Positions 26,442 to 35,664 are shown, counted from the first letter of the stretch. The stretch is 64,000 nt of DNA from Chersky-840 sp035604715 (GCA_963731665.1 CAVSWP010000008.1:558001-622000), one strand, 5' to 3'. The notes: generated from the sequence alone by a model not told the origin. A program made the numbers and translations.

Positions 26442-28184
26442 GTGGGCACCGCGGCGCCCTGGCAGCGACGAGACCACCCCGACGGTCACGGGCAGGCGAC
26501 CGCAGCATGCACGGGGCGGCCGTCGACCGTGCTGACCACATCGCCGACGAGACCCATCGAGCGAGACCACTCGGGATCCCCCACCGACCCCTCGCGCCGC
26601 ATGACGGTGGCCCTGGTTGTACTGGGCGTCGCGCTGTTTCTCTTCGGCCTCGTGCTACGGGTGTGGATGGTGGACCACCTCCCCATCACCTCCGATCAAG
26701 CGGTGAACGGGCTCATGAGCCTCGGCATCGTCCACGGCCACTTCGGAGCCATCACCTGGGGACAGAAGTACGGCGGCGTGGAGCCGTACGTGACGAGCGT
26801 GCTCTTCGCGCTGTTCGGGCACAGCGACACCACACTCAACCTCACCCCCACCGTGCTCTCGGTCACGGCGTCGGTGCTCGTCTACCTGGTCGGACGTCAT
26901 TTCCTGCCCCGCGCCCTCGCCGGCCTCGCCGCGGTGGCGGTGTGGGTGTGGCCGGCCATGGTGGTGCGCAACGGTGCCACCGAGCTCGGGTACCGCTATG
27001 CCTGTCTCAACCTCGGCCTGCTGGCGATCCTGTGCGCCATCTGGGTGCGGAGTCGAGGGCTGTCGACAGCACGCGTCGCTCTGTTGGGGTTGGTGCTCGG
27101 GCTGTGTCTGTGGGCGAACCCCGATTCCGTCTACTTCCTGGTGCCCTGTGGGGTGCTCGTCGCCCCCGGCGTCGTTCGGGGTTGGTCCACGGACCGCCAG
27201 AGGACCGCACGCGAGCTCTTGTGCGGGGTCGTGGGCGTGCTCGTCGGGGGCCTGCCGTTGTGGTGGAGCACCCAGACCCATCACGCCGTCTCGCTGTCGC
27301 CGTTCCCGGGGACCATCTCGACCCGGGCCCACGCGCTCGTGGCCCACGCCGCCCCCTTGGCAATCGGCGTCCAGGCCCCCGACACCGGCGCCTGGTTCGG
27401 AGGGCCGGCCGTGGGGGTCACCGTGCTCGTGGTCCTCACCGTGGCGGTGACCCTCGGGATCATCTGGGCAGTGGTTTTGCATCGCCCGCGCACCATCGTG
27501 GCCCTGGTCGCCTTCGTCGTGGCGTACCCCATCATCTACTCGCTGTTGCCCGGCACGTGGTTCTGGCAGGACGGGCGCTACATCTTGTACCTGCCCTACG
27601 TGTTGATCATCGTGGCGCTCTACCCTCTGGGGCTGTTGCGGTGGCGCCGCCTTGTCACTGCCGCGGTGGCGGTGGTGGTCCTGGGGGCGGCCATGGTCAG
27701 CGCGGCCGAGCTCAACGGCGCGGTGCCGGGGCTCACCTTCAGCGCACTCCCCCACGCCTTGGTCGTCAAGCGCATCTCGTTCGCTCCGCTGGCACGAGTG
27801 CTGGAACGGCGCCGGGTGACGCTCGGCTACGCGGGCTACTGGGTGGCGTACAACCTCGACTTCGAGTCAGGGGGTGCGATGCGGTTCACACCCACACAGT
27901 TCGACACGGTGCGCAACGTCTCCTACTTCTTCGCCGTCAAGGCCCAGCCACGACCGACGTGGGTCCTGTGCCGTCCCGATCGCGCCGCGACCTGCGCCCG
28001 CTACGCGGGGGACAGTGAGGTCGACCCCCCGGGCGTGACATGGACGTCGATGACGACGTGGCTGAAGCGGCGCGCCATCGCCTACACGACGGTGTCGGTC
28101 GACGGCTTCACGGCCTTCTTCCCCTCCGCCAAGGTGACGCCCGCCGATCTGCACCCTGCGGTCAGAGCCCGGGCGTCGCGATGA
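26442..28184 (+). CDS. GT-C-type membrane glycosyltransferase-like protein
   Basis: 580 residues at most. About ten membrane helices follow a long unstructured N-terminus, and the real start may be the ATG at 26601, just before the first helix (VALVVLGVALFLFGLVLRVW). The first outside loop has MVDHLPITSDQAVNG and GQKYGGVEPYVTSVLFALFG, with an acidic residue in the GT-C position (SDQ). The C-terminal domain (NVSYFFAVKAQPRPTWVL) is soluble. It looks like the ArnT/PMT_2 group that transfers sugars from polyprenyl phosphates; substrate unknown. Its end overlaps the convergent DUF2252 gene by 23 bases. Confidence 0.7.
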   Translation: MGTAAPWQRRDHPDGHGQATAACTGRPSTVLTTSPTRPIERDHSGSPTDPSRRMTVALVVLGVALFLFGLVLRVWMVDHLPITSDQAVNGLMSLGIVHGHFGAITWGQKYGGVEPYVTSVLFALFGHSDTTLNLTPTVLSVTASVLVYLVGRHFLPRALAGLAAVAVWVWPAMVVRNGATELGYRYACLNLGLLAILCAIWVRSRGLSTARVALLGLVLGLCLWANPDSVYFLVPCGVLVAPGVVRGWSTDRQRTARELLCGVVGVLVGGLPLWWSTQTHHAVSLSPFPGTISTRAHALVAHAAPLAIGVQAPDTGAWFGGPAVGVTVLVVLTVAVTLGIIWAVVLHRPRTIVALVAFVVAYPIIYSLLPGTWFWQDGRYILYLPYVLIIVALYPLGLLRWRRLVTAAVAVVVLGAAMVSAAELNGAVPGLTFSALPHALVVKRISFAPLARVLERRRVTLGYAGYWVAYNLDFESGGAMRFTPTQFDTVRNVSYFFAVKAQPRPTWVLCRPDRAATCARYAGDSEVDPPGVTWTSMTTWLKRRAIAYTTVSVDGFTAFFPSAKVTPADLHPAVRARASR

Positions 28185-29553
28185 TCCGACCGGCGCGCAC
28201 CGCCTTGACCAGCAGGGCGTAGTCGCGTTCGTTCTGTTCGGCGTAGGCCAGCGCGAACCGGGTCACGGCGTCGTCGAGCACGCCACCGCTACCGGCGTAC
28301 CCGGCGATCTCCGCCGCCGCCCCCGAGCGGGCATGGGCGCGCGCCAGCGCCCATCCGCACAGCTTGGCGTAGCCCGTCAACCCCCGGGCGTCGAGCGAGC
28401 CCGCAGCCACCGACCCCTTCATGTCCCGGAGCTGTCGGACGTAGAAGTCGGAGTCCCCGGCCCCGGCCCAGCCCAAGAAGATGTCACTGGCGGCCTGCAT
28501 GAGCCGCTGCCCGGCGACCACGCGCCGGCCCCCCGAGCGTGGCGACTCGGGCGGGCGGGGTCGCGCCGCGCCGCCCCCCCGGTCACGGGCCGGCCGTCGC
28601 GGCACGTAGGGCGCCAACACCGATGCCCGAGCCTCTTTCACCTGGAGGAACAAGGGGTCCCCGATGTCACTGACCAGCAGGGCCACGAAGCAGCGCGTGC
28701 CCACGCTGCCCACCCCCACCACCTTCGACGCCAGGTCGACGAGCTCGAACCGTTCCAACAGGGCCTGGCGATCGCTCTCGAGCGAGCCCGGGTACCGGGC
28801 CATCACGCCGGCGAGCAGGGGCGCGTGCTCGTCGACACCGGCGTGCGACACCAGCGGGGGGTGATCGGCGATGCGGCGCTCACCCCCGGCGCTGCGCACC
28901 GTGAGCTTGGGCAGCTCGGCCTGGGAGGTCTGGTGGTGCGCGCCGTCGACCGCCGAGCGCACCGGGGCCGGGGCCCGACGGCCGAGCGTCCGCAGCGCGG
29001 CCTTGGCGTCGACACGCTCGTACCAGACGTCCATGGCGCTCATCTGCGCGAACCGGGCCATGTTCCGGCGGTAGGCGCGGGCCGCGCCGTGCGCCGCCTC
29101 GCGCTGCTGCGCGCCGGTGAGCCCCGAGACGCGGCCGACCACCACCACACTGGCCGCCAGCCGCTTGAGGTCCCACTCCCATGGTCCCGTCGTGGTCTCG
29201 TCGAAGTCGTTGACGTCGAACAACAGGCGACGTTCGGGCGAGGCGAAGACGCCGAAGTTGGCCAGGTGGGCGTCTCCGCACAGCTGCACGTGGAGGCCCG
29301 TCGACGGCGTCCGGGCCAGGTCGGCCGCCATGAGGCCGGCGGCGCCGCGCAGGAAGGCAAAAGGCGACTCGAGCATCCGCCCCCACCGCACCGGCACCAG
29401 CTCGGGGATCCGACCCTGGTTCTCGGCGTCGAGCAGGGCCAAGGGATCGGGACGGTCCCGGGGTGGGGCCCACTCCCCCTGACTGGTGCGGGGCACCACG
29501 GTTCGCCGGCGACGGCCGGTGCGGCGTTCCCGGTCCCTGCGCGTCTCAGACAT
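28162..29553 (-). CDS. DUF2252 protein (kinase-like fold)
   Basis: 463 residues. DUF2252 landmarks: VPVRWGRMLESPFAFLRGAA, LCGDAHLANFGVFASPERRL with the APH-like His-Asn metal/ATP motif, FDVNDFDETTTGPWEWDLKR with the acidic pair, and RLMQAASDIFLGW. Between the VKEARASVLAPYV strand and the GQRLMQ helix there is a Gly/Arg/Pro-rich insert (RRPARDRGGGAARPRPPESP) where related proteins have a short loop. It may be a phosphotransferase; the family's substrate is unknown. The N-terminus is strongly basic. Confidence 0.85.
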   Translation of the reverse strand: MSETRRDRERRTGRRRRTVVPRTSQGEWAPPRDRPDPLALLDAENQGRIPELVPVRWGRMLESPFAFLRGAAGLMAADLARTPSTGLHVQLCGDAHLANFGVFASPERRLLFDVNDFDETTTGPWEWDLKRLAASVVVVGRVSGLTGAQQREAAHGAARAYRRNMARFAQMSAMDVWYERVDAKAALRTLGRRAPAPVRSAVDGAHHQTSQAELPKLTVRSAGGERRIADHPPLVSHAGVDEHAPLLAGVMARYPGSLESDRQALLERFELVDLASKVVGVGSVGTRCFVALLVSDIGDPLFLQVKEARASVLAPYVPRRPARDRGGGAARPRPPESPRSGGRRVVAGQRLMQAASDIFLGWAGAGDSDFYVRQLRDMKGSVAAGSLDARGLTGYAKLCGWALARAHARSGAAAEIAGYAGSGGVLDDAVTRFALAYAEQNERDYALLVKAVRAGRIIATPGL

Positions 29554-29595
29554 CGGGTCGCGCCCCCTTCACCCCGTGGCCGTGGCGAGACGCTA

Positions 29596-29628
29596 TCGGG
29601 CGCCGCCCCCGAAGGAGACGGCGCCCGA
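29596..29628 (-). terminator. Hairpin downstream of yceI
   Basis: A 10-bp perfect stem (TCGGGCGCCG and its complement) with a 13-base loop begins 54 bases after the yceI stop. No T-run follows. It probably ends the yceI transcript before the start of the DUF2252 gene, which is on the same strand further left. Confidence 0.5.
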
Positions 29629-29681
29629 ACAGTGACGTGCGACAACTGTGGCAGGTGCCCGACGGCACCGCCGGCCCAGGG

Positions 29682-30296
29682 TCAGGCTGCGCCTTCTTGC
29701 TGGTCCTGGCGCAACACGGCCTCGACGTTGAGCTCGATGCGGACCTTCTTGCCCACGACCACGCCCCCGGTTTCGAGCGCCTGGTTGTAGGTGAGCCCCC
29801 AGTCTTCGCGGTCGATCTCGGTCGACGCCTCGAAGGCCACTGCCTGGGTTCCCCACGGCGTGGTGTTGGCCCCTTCGAACTCGACGTCGAGCACGACCGG
29901 CCGGGTGACGTCACGAAGCGTCAGATCCCCGGTCACCTTCCAGTGGTCGCCCTCGAACGCCACCGACGTGCTCTTGAAGCTCAGCGTCGGATAGGTCTCG
30001 ACGTCCAGGAAGTCGGGCGTGCGCAGGTGGGCGTCACGCTGGTCCTGGTTGGTGTCCACGCTGGCGGCGTCGATGGTCACCTCGACCGACGACTCCTCGG
30101 GGACCTCGGCGACGTGCACCGACCCCGAGAAGCTGGCAAAGCGGCCCCGGACCTTGCTGATCATGAGGTGCCGGGCCACGAACTCCACCGTGGAGTGGGC
30201 CTGGTCGAGGTCGTAGACCCCGGGCGCGGGCACCACGGAGCCCTTGTACTGCCTGGTGGCGCCGGATGTCGGGCTGGTGGTTACCGATGTAGTCAT
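29682..30296 (-). CDS. YceI-family protein
   Basis: 204 residues from the ATG at 30296, chosen because AGGAGG lies seven bases upstream and the promoter lies just beyond; the open frame runs to 30374 but that overlaps the -35 box. The lipocalin-like YceI fold is clear: PGVYDLDQAHSTVEFVARHL, VSKVRG-like ISKVRGRFASFSGSV, DAHLRTPDFLDVETYPTLSF and VTGDLTLRDVTRPVVLDVEF. No signal peptide, so it is cytoplasmic; the family binds polyisoprenoids. Single-gene transcript with its own promoter and terminator. Confidence 0.93.
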   Translation of the reverse strand: MTTSVTTSPTSGATRQYKGSVVPAPGVYDLDQAHSTVEFVARHLMISKVRGRFASFSGSVHVAEVPEESSVEVTIDAASVDTNQDQRDAHLRTPDFLDVETYPTLSFKSTSVAFEGDHWKVTGDLTLRDVTRPVVLDVEFEGANTTPWGTQAVAFEASTEIDREDWGLTYNQALETGGVVVGKKVRIELNVEAVLRQDQQEGAA

Positions 30297-30345
30297 GGCC
30301 TTGCCTCCTGAGATCTTTGTGACCCGTACTTTTGTGTACGCAAGC

Positions 30346-30374
30346 ACTCTACCGCCAGGTACTTGCGGTGTCAA
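30346..30374 (-). promoter_or_regulatory. Promoter of yceI with repeated AAGTAC half-sites
   Basis: On the minus strand a perfect -35 TTGACA (30369-30374) and -10 TAGAGT (30346-30351) are 17 bases apart, followed by about 40 bases of leader to the ATG. The -35 sits inside AAGTACTTG; further copies CAAGTACC lie in the spacer and GTGCTTGCG and AAGTACG between -10 and the gene. These look like operator half-sites for a dimeric repressor of MarR or HxlR type. Confidence 0.75.
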
Positions 30375-30522
30375 GTACTTTGTCTGGACGGGGGGATGGA
30401 CTCGGGTGTACGCCTGGTCACGGGAGGGCTTGAGGCCCAGCTCGGGGGCGGTTTCGGGGCGAGCCCGAGCCGGCGGGCGGAGCGCGCCGGCGGCCTGGAG
30501 CCCCGTCCGGGCCCGGAGGCGC

Positions 30523-32268
30523 TCAGGCGCCCAGGGGAAGGGGGAACTTCTCGACGAGCTCGTGGGCCGGCACGGGCCGCGAGAACAGATACCCCTGGGC
30601 GAAGTCGCAGTCCAGGCGGCTCAGGGCGTCGAGCTGGCGCTCGGTCTCCACGCCCTCGGCGATGACCTGGAGGCCCAGGGCGTGGGCCAACTTGACCACG
30701 GCGGCCACGATCTCGGCACCGCCCCGGTCGATCCCGAGCTCGTCGACGAAGCTCTTGTCGATCTTCAGGATGTCGAGGGGGAACCGCTGGAGGTGGCTGA
30801 GCGAGGAGTACCCGGTCCCGAAGTCGTCGATGGCCAGGGTGACCCCGAGGTCCTTGAGGGCCCGCAGCACCCGCAGGGCCGATGCGGCGTCGTTCATGAG
30901 GGCGCTCTCGGTGATCTCCAGGGTGAGGTTGGCAGGGGGGAGCCCGGTGTCGTCGAGGATGCGCTCGACCGTCGAGACGATCTCGGGGTGGTCGATCTGG
31001 CGGGCCGACAGGTTGACCTCGACCGCGCCGCGCGGCCCACCGAGACGATCGGCCCGCCACATGCACAGCTGGCGGCACGCTTCGTGGAGCACCCAGGCCC
31101 CGATCGGAATGATGAGCCCGCTCTCCTCGGCGACGGGGATGAACCGGCTCGGGGCCACCAGCCCCTGCTCGGGATGCTCCCAGCGCAACAGGGCCTCGAC
31201 CCCCACGGCCCGCGCCCCGTGGATCTGCACCACCGGTTGGTAGAACAGCCGAAGCTCACGGCGCTCGAGCGCACGGTGCAGCGAGTGCTCGGTGTGCATG
31301 CGGTCGAGCACCCGTCTGCGCATGACCTCGCCGAACACCTCCACCGTGCCCCCGCCGCGCCGCTTGGCCTGGTACATGGCGGCATCGGCGTTGGAGAGCA
31401 GGGGCGTGGCCTCGGCGACTCGGGGCGTGGTGCAGGCGATCCCGATGCTGGCCGTGATGAAGACCTCGCCCTCTCCCGCCGCGATCGGAGCCGACAGCGC
31501 GTCGAGGACCCGGTGGGAGAAGGCGATCGCCTCGCTCACGGCGTCGTCGCGGTCGAACAGGACCAGGAATTCATCGCCCCCCAAGCGGGCGATGACCTCG
31601 GCGCTCGCGTCGGCGTGCTCGAGCCGGCCCGCCACGGCCACGAGGACTTCATCGCCCACTTCGTGGCCCAGGCCGTCGTTGATGGCCTTGAAGCGGTCGA
31701 GGTCGAGCACGAGCACGGCCACCGAACCCGGTGCGTGCTTCTCCTTGGCCAGGGCGTAGGCGAGGCGATAGGTGAACAGCGTCCGGTTCGGGAGGCCGGT
31801 CAGCGAGTCGTGGAGATAGGCGTGGGCCAAGGCCTCTTCGGCGGCGTGGTCCTCGTCCTGGTGGTAAAGGAAGCCTCCGATGCGCAGCTCGGGGCCCGAC
31901 CCGACGATGTAGGCCGAGCCCAGGACCCGGACCTCGTACCCTTCGCGGTGCAACAGGGTCAATGGCCTCGAGCCCGTGCGCGCCATGGTGCGTGGTGAGC
32001 CCTGGACCGATGCGAGCTCGGACAGCACAGCCTGGCGGTGGCGCTCGGGGATGAGGAACTGGGTCACTCGTCGGCCGAGCACCTCGTCGCGCGACCACCC
32101 GAAGAGCACCTCGGACTGGCGGTTCCACTCGGTCAGGGTCCCGTCGACGTCGGTTTCGACGAAAGCGTCGCGCGACATGTCGAGCACGTGCTCGATCCGG
32201 GAACGCAGGCCACCGACCACCGGCTCGCGGTCACCGACGAGGCTGGCACCCGACGAGATGTTCACCAT
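30523..32268 (-). CDS. PAS-GGDEF-EAL c-di-GMP signalling protein
   Basis: 581 residues from the ATG at 32268; in-frame GTGs at 32280 and 32334 are alternatives. A PAS domain (SRIEHVLDMSRDAFVETDVD) is followed by a GGDEF domain (HDSLTGLPNRTLF; intact RLGGDEF near residue 230) and an EAL domain (VGVEALLRWEHP near 355; VTLAIDDFGTGYSSLSHLQR). Both catalytic signatures are intact, so it could make or degrade c-di-GMP. No membrane segment is seen; cytoplasmic. It diverges from the MBL-fold gene. Confidence 0.9.
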   Translation of the reverse strand: MVNISSGASLVGDREPVVGGLRSRIEHVLDMSRDAFVETDVDGTLTEWNRQSEVLFGWSRDEVLGRRVTQFLIPERHRQAVLSELASVQGSPRTMARTGSRPLTLLHREGYEVRVLGSAYIVGSGPELRIGGFLYHQDEDHAAEEALAHAYLHDSLTGLPNRTLFTYRLAYALAKEKHAPGSVAVLVLDLDRFKAINDGLGHEVGDEVLVAVAGRLEHADASAEVIARLGGDEFLVLFDRDDAVSEAIAFSHRVLDALSAPIAAGEGEVFITASIGIACTTPRVAEATPLLSNADAAMYQAKRRGGGTVEVFGEVMRRRVLDRMHTEHSLHRALERRELRLFYQPVVQIHGARAVGVEALLRWEHPEQGLVAPSRFIPVAEESGLIIPIGAWVLHEACRQLCMWRADRLGGPRGAVEVNLSARQIDHPEIVSTVERILDDTGLPPANLTLEITESALMNDAASALRVLRALKDLGVTLAIDDFGTGYSSLSHLQRFPLDILKIDKSFVDELGIDRGGAEIVAAVVKLAHALGLQVIAEGVETERQLDALSRLDCDFAQGYLFSRPVPAHELVEKFPLPLGA

Positions 32269-32604
32269 CCGCTCTTGCACTGTTGACCCCCGAAGTGTCG
32301 TCTGCGTCGTGCTGAGCTGTGCGCGGTCGCGCACGCTGGACAGGTGTGTGGACGGGCGCCCGGCTTCACCGTGCGAAGGCGCCGGTTGCCGAGCGTGTCA
32401 TGGTACGCGTCTGTGTGTGAAGTGGTCAATGCAACGTATGTGAAAATAGTGAAGACACCGTGGACCTTTCACGGATACCGGCGCTTTCATCACTCTGCGT
32501 CGTCGTCTGGCCCGCTCGCGGGGCGGAACCGGCATCCGCAGGCGCCGCCGGTGGGGACCCGGGTCGGTTGGTTGCAACCGGGGTTCCCGCCTACGGTGCC
32601 GCCA
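32269..32604. other. 336-bp region between divergent GGDEF-EAL and MBL-fold genes
   Basis: No gene is seen. Bases 32410-32465 are notably AT-richer than the surroundings and contain TGTGAA twice, so the promoters for the two genes are probably here; no -35/-10 pair stands out. The MBL frame is open through the whole region, but the upstream part has no homologous sequence. Confidence 0.4.
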
Positions 32605-33654
32605 ATGGTCGTCGTCACCGGGGTCTTGCAGAAAGAGGCGTGGGACCGCGACGTCATGCCCCCCGTCGAGCGGGTCCGGCCCGGTCTGTGGTCGATCCCC
32701 GTGCCGATCCCCGACAACCCCCTGCGCTACGTCCTCGTCTACGCCTTCGAGCTCGATAACGGAGTCGCCATCGTCGACGCCGGCTGGAACACCGAGGATG
32801 CCTGGACGGCGCTCAACAACGGCCTGGAGGAAGCCGGCGGGTCGATCGCCGACGTGCAGGCCGTGCTCGTCACCCACATCCACCCTGACCATTACGGCCT
32901 GGCGGGGCGCGTCCGCGAGGAGTCGGGGGCGTGGATCGGCCTGCACCCCGACGATGCCGAGATGCTCGAGTCGCGCTACATCGAGACGGACGACCTCCTG
33001 GCCCGCATGCGCGAGTTCCTCCAAGACGCCGGCGTCCCACCGACGAAGCTCCCCGACCTCAACTTCGCCTCCATGATGATCCGGGGTCAGGTCACCATGG
33101 CGGTGCCCGACGTGCTGTTCGAGGACGGCCGACGCGTCGACGTGCCGGGGTGGGATCTGCAGACGGTGTGGACCCCGGGCCATTCCCCCGGCCACGTCTG
33201 CTTCTACAGCGAGCAGCAGCGGATCCTGCTGTCGGGTGACCACGTCCTGCCCCGCATCACCCCCAACATCGGGGTTCACACCCAGCAGTTCCCCAATCCG
33301 CTCGGGGAGTACCTGGAGTCCTTGCTCAAGGTGCACAACCTGGGAGTGGACGAAGTGCTTCCCGCCCACGAGTACCGGTTCGCGGACCTCAAGGGCCGCC
33401 TCGACCAGATCATCATCCACCACGCCGATCGCCTGGCGGAGATCGAATCCCTGCTCGCCGAGCACCCCGGCTCCACGGCGTGGGACATCTCCGTGAGCCT
33501 CACGTGGTCGCGCCCGTGGTACGAGATCGCCGACTTCATGCAACGAGCGGCGGTGGGCGAGACCCTGGCCCACATCGTGCTGCTCGAGAACCACGGGCGG
33601 GTGCGTCGCGAGGGCGCCTTCCCGTCGCGGTTCTTCCTTCCCGACCAACGCTGA
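32605..33654 (+). CDS. Metallo-beta-lactamase-fold hydrolase
   Basis: 349 residues from the ATG at 32605. The metal motif is VTHIHPDHYGLAGRV; later metal ligands are in GHSPGHVCFY and LSGDHVLPRITPNIG, and the last His is in EVLPAHEYRFADL. The C-terminal 90 residues are helical, as in LACTB2-like or glyoxalase II-like members. It hydrolyses an unknown ester or thioester, binding two zinc ions. The long upstream open frame is ignored because it has no ribosome-binding site or similarity. Convergent with the DedA gene. Confidence 0.88.
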   Translation: MVVVTGVLQKEAWDRDVMPPVERVRPGLWSIPVPIPDNPLRYVLVYAFELDNGVAIVDAGWNTEDAWTALNNGLEEAGGSIADVQAVLVTHIHPDHYGLAGRVREESGAWIGLHPDDAEMLESRYIETDDLLARMREFLQDAGVPPTKLPDLNFASMMIRGQVTMAVPDVLFEDGRRVDVPGWDLQTVWTPGHSPGHVCFYSEQQRILLSGDHVLPRITPNIGVHTQQFPNPLGEYLESLLKVHNLGVDEVLPAHEYRFADLKGRLDQIIIHHADRLAEIESLLAEHPGSTAWDISVSLTWSRPWYEIADFMQRAAVGETLAHIVLLENHGRVRREGAFPSRFFLPDQR

Positions 33655-33695
33655 GCGCCGCCGGCCCTCGGCGCCCGCGCACCGCGAGCCACCGC

Positions 33696-34361
33696 TCAGG
33701 CAGTACCGGTGTTCGGGGAGGGGCCGTCCGGGGTTGGCGAATCCCCGGACGCTCCCGCCGAGCCCCATCGACGGCGGTCGCGGCGCCGGCGCACCACGAC
33801 ATAGGCCACCACCGCCAGGACCACCACCCCCAGGACCAGCAGTGAGTACGTCCCGACGGTCTTGGCCACCGCGGCGTACGACGTCCCGGCGCCGTAGCCG
33901 ATCAACACGAACGTCGTCCCCCACACGATCCCGCCCATGGCGTTGTAGGTGAGGAAGGTCCGGTAGCGCATGCCGCTCATGCCTGCCAGCCCCGGCACCA
34001 GGGCGCGCGCCAGGGCCAACCACCGACCCAGGAACACGGCCGGGCCGCCGCGCTTGGCCAACAGGGCCGTGCCCCGGTTGACACCGGGGTGGCCCCGCAA
34101 CGGCCGGTGCTCGACGAGCCAGGGACCGATGAGCTTGCCCACCTCGTAGCCGATGGAGTCCCCGAAGATGGCACACACCACGATGACCGCCACCATGAGC
34201 ACCAGGTTGACGTGGTGCAGGGAGGCGAGGACGCCGCCGATGAGCGCCGCGGTCTCGCCGGGGATGATGAAGCCCAGAAGCACCGAAGCCTCTCCGAACA
34301 CGAGGAGGCCGCACACCACGTAGGCCAGGGTCCCGTGGAAATGCTCGAGCCACGACCCCAC
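33696..34361 (-). CDS. DedA-family membrane protein
   Basis: 221 residues with DedA features: an N-terminal GEASVLLGFIIPGETAALIG, a conserved GDSIGYEVGKLIG loop, FLGRWLALARALVPGLAGMS with the conserved Arg residues, and a hydrophobic C-terminal helix, then an Arg-rich and Pro/Ser tail. DedA proteins are envelope proteins, some of which recycle undecaprenyl or other lipids. It ends 41 bases before the convergent MBL stop. Confidence 0.9.
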   Translation of the reverse strand: MGSWLEHFHGTLAYVVCGLLVFGEASVLLGFIIPGETAALIGGVLASLHHVNLVLMVAVIVVCAIFGDSIGYEVGKLIGPWLVEHRPLRGHPGVNRGTALLAKRGGPAVFLGRWLALARALVPGLAGMSGMRYRTFLTYNAMGGIVWGTTFVLIGYGAGTSYAAVAKTVGTYSLLVLGVVVLAVVAYVVVRRRRDRRRWGSAGASGDSPTPDGPSPNTGTA

Positions 34362-34404
34362 GCTTGCGATCAGCGTCGAACCCCCCGATCGGGGTGTGTC
34401 TCGG

Positions 34405-34821
34405 TCAGCGGGCCCAGGGGGCCCACGAGGCGCTCACCCAGGTGCGACGCCGACAGGCGGGGCAGGTCATGAACCGGGTGTAGCCCCGACCCGGCCGCCA
34501 CAACCAGACCGGCAGGTGGAGCATCAGGAACTCGGCGATGTGGATCTCCGAGCGCGTGCTGCAACGCGAGCAGTCCACGGCGATGGCGCTCATGATCCCC
34601 CGACCCGAGCCGAACTGCCGCACCCGGGGCGTGGCGGTGGCGTCGCGTTCGAGCGGGCCCACGGGCCGCACCCTGGTGACCGCAGCCCGCGCCTCTTCGG
34701 AGAACAAGGCGTGCTTGCCCGGCACGTCTCGTTCGGCGGCGCGTCGGGGCCCTCCCTCGTCTCGCTCGGCGGGGGCCCAGAACAGCGCCCGTTTGCCCAA
34801 GGGGTCCGGCGCGTCGGTCAT
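34405..34821 (-). CDS. Hypothetical protein with two Cys pairs, downstream of the ParA-like gene
   Basis: 138 residues from the ATG at 34821; a TTG at 34851 would overlap the ParA stop and is also possible. The N-terminal part has TDAPDPLGKRALFWAP and a second GKHALF. The C-terminal part has CSRC and CPAC, a plausible zinc ribbon, separated by a hydrophobic LMLHLPVWLWRPG. I recall the DPLGKRALF motif from unannotated actinobacterial proteins. Function unknown; the immediate position after parA suggests a shared role. Confidence 0.6.
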   Translation of the reverse strand: MTDAPDPLGKRALFWAPAERDEGGPRRAAERDVPGKHALFSEEARAAVTRVRPVGPLERDATATPRVRQFGSGRGIMSAIAVDCSRCSTRSEIHIAEFLMLHLPVWLWRPGRGYTRFMTCPACRRRTWVSASWAPWAR

Positions 34822-34847
34822 GGGGATCGCCCAGTCTTCCGGCAGGC

Positions 34848-35624
34848 TCAACGGGCCGGACGCAGGTCGGCGTCGAGCTCGCGCGCGATGGCCCGGTAGG
34901 CCTCGGCACCCGGGGAGGTGGGTGCGTGCTGGAGAATGCAGCGGCCCTGCGCGGGGGCCTCGGCGAACCTGATCGACTTGCGAATGGGCGGCTCCATCAC
35001 GGTGAGGCCGTGGCGGGCCCGCACATCGTCGAGGACCGCCTTGCCGTGACGGGTCCGCTCGTCGTACATGGTGGCGATGACGCCGCGCACCTCGAGCTCC
35101 GCGTTGGCAAACATGCGGACGTCGTCGATGGTCTCGAGCAACTGCCCCACGCCGCGATGGCTCAGCGCCTCACACTGCAAGGGGATGAGCACCTCGTGGG
35201 CGGCCGTCAGCCCGTTGATGGTGAGGACCCCGAGCGACGGGGGGCAGTCGATGAGGATCATGTCGTACTCGTCGGCCACCGTGGCGAGGGCGAGTGCCAG
35301 GACATGCTCTCGTCCTGTCCGGGTGAGGAGGTGGACCTCCGAGCCGGCGAGGTCGATGGTGGCCGGCAGGATGTCGAGGCCGTCCACGCTCGTCACGATG
35401 CGACGGGCGTCGGCGGCTTTCATCTTGCGCACGAACACGTCGTGAAGGGACTGGTGGAGGTTCTCCGGGTCGATGCCGACGGAGAAGGTCAGACAGGCCT
35501 GAGGGTCGAGGTCGACGAGAAGGACCCGTCGGCCCAGTTGCGCCAGCGCGAAGCCCAGGGCGTGGACCGTCGTCGTTTTGGCGACGCCCCCCTTCTGGTT
35601 GGCCACCGCCACGATCCGCGCCAC
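34848..35624 (-). CDS. Orphan ParA-family ATPase
   Basis: 258 residues. The deviant Walker A is VANQKGGVAKTTTVHALG near residue 7, with switch I-like VLLVDLDPQACLTFSVG and Walker B MILIDCPPSLGVLTING. Unusually for chromosome partition, no ParB gene is next to it, and there is no parS-like repeat nearby. Related orphan ParA proteins in actinobacteria place cargo such as polar or cell-wall proteins. It is likely co-transcribed with the downstream zinc-ribbon-like protein, whose TTG start would overlap its stop. Confidence 0.9.
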   Translation of the reverse strand: MARIVAVANQKGGVAKTTTVHALGFALAQLGRRVLLVDLDPQACLTFSVGIDPENLHQSLHDVFVRKMKAADARRIVTSVDGLDILPATIDLAGSEVHLLTRTGREHVLALALATVADEYDMILIDCPPSLGVLTINGLTAAHEVLIPLQCEALSHRGVGQLLETIDDVRMFANAELEVRGVIATMYDERTRHGKAVLDDVRARHGLTVMEPPIRKSIRFAEAPAQGRCILQHAPTSPGAEAYRAIARELDADLRPAR

Positions 35625-35664
35625 CGCCGGAGTCTAGACACGCCGGTCCCGGCCGGCCGAGGCG

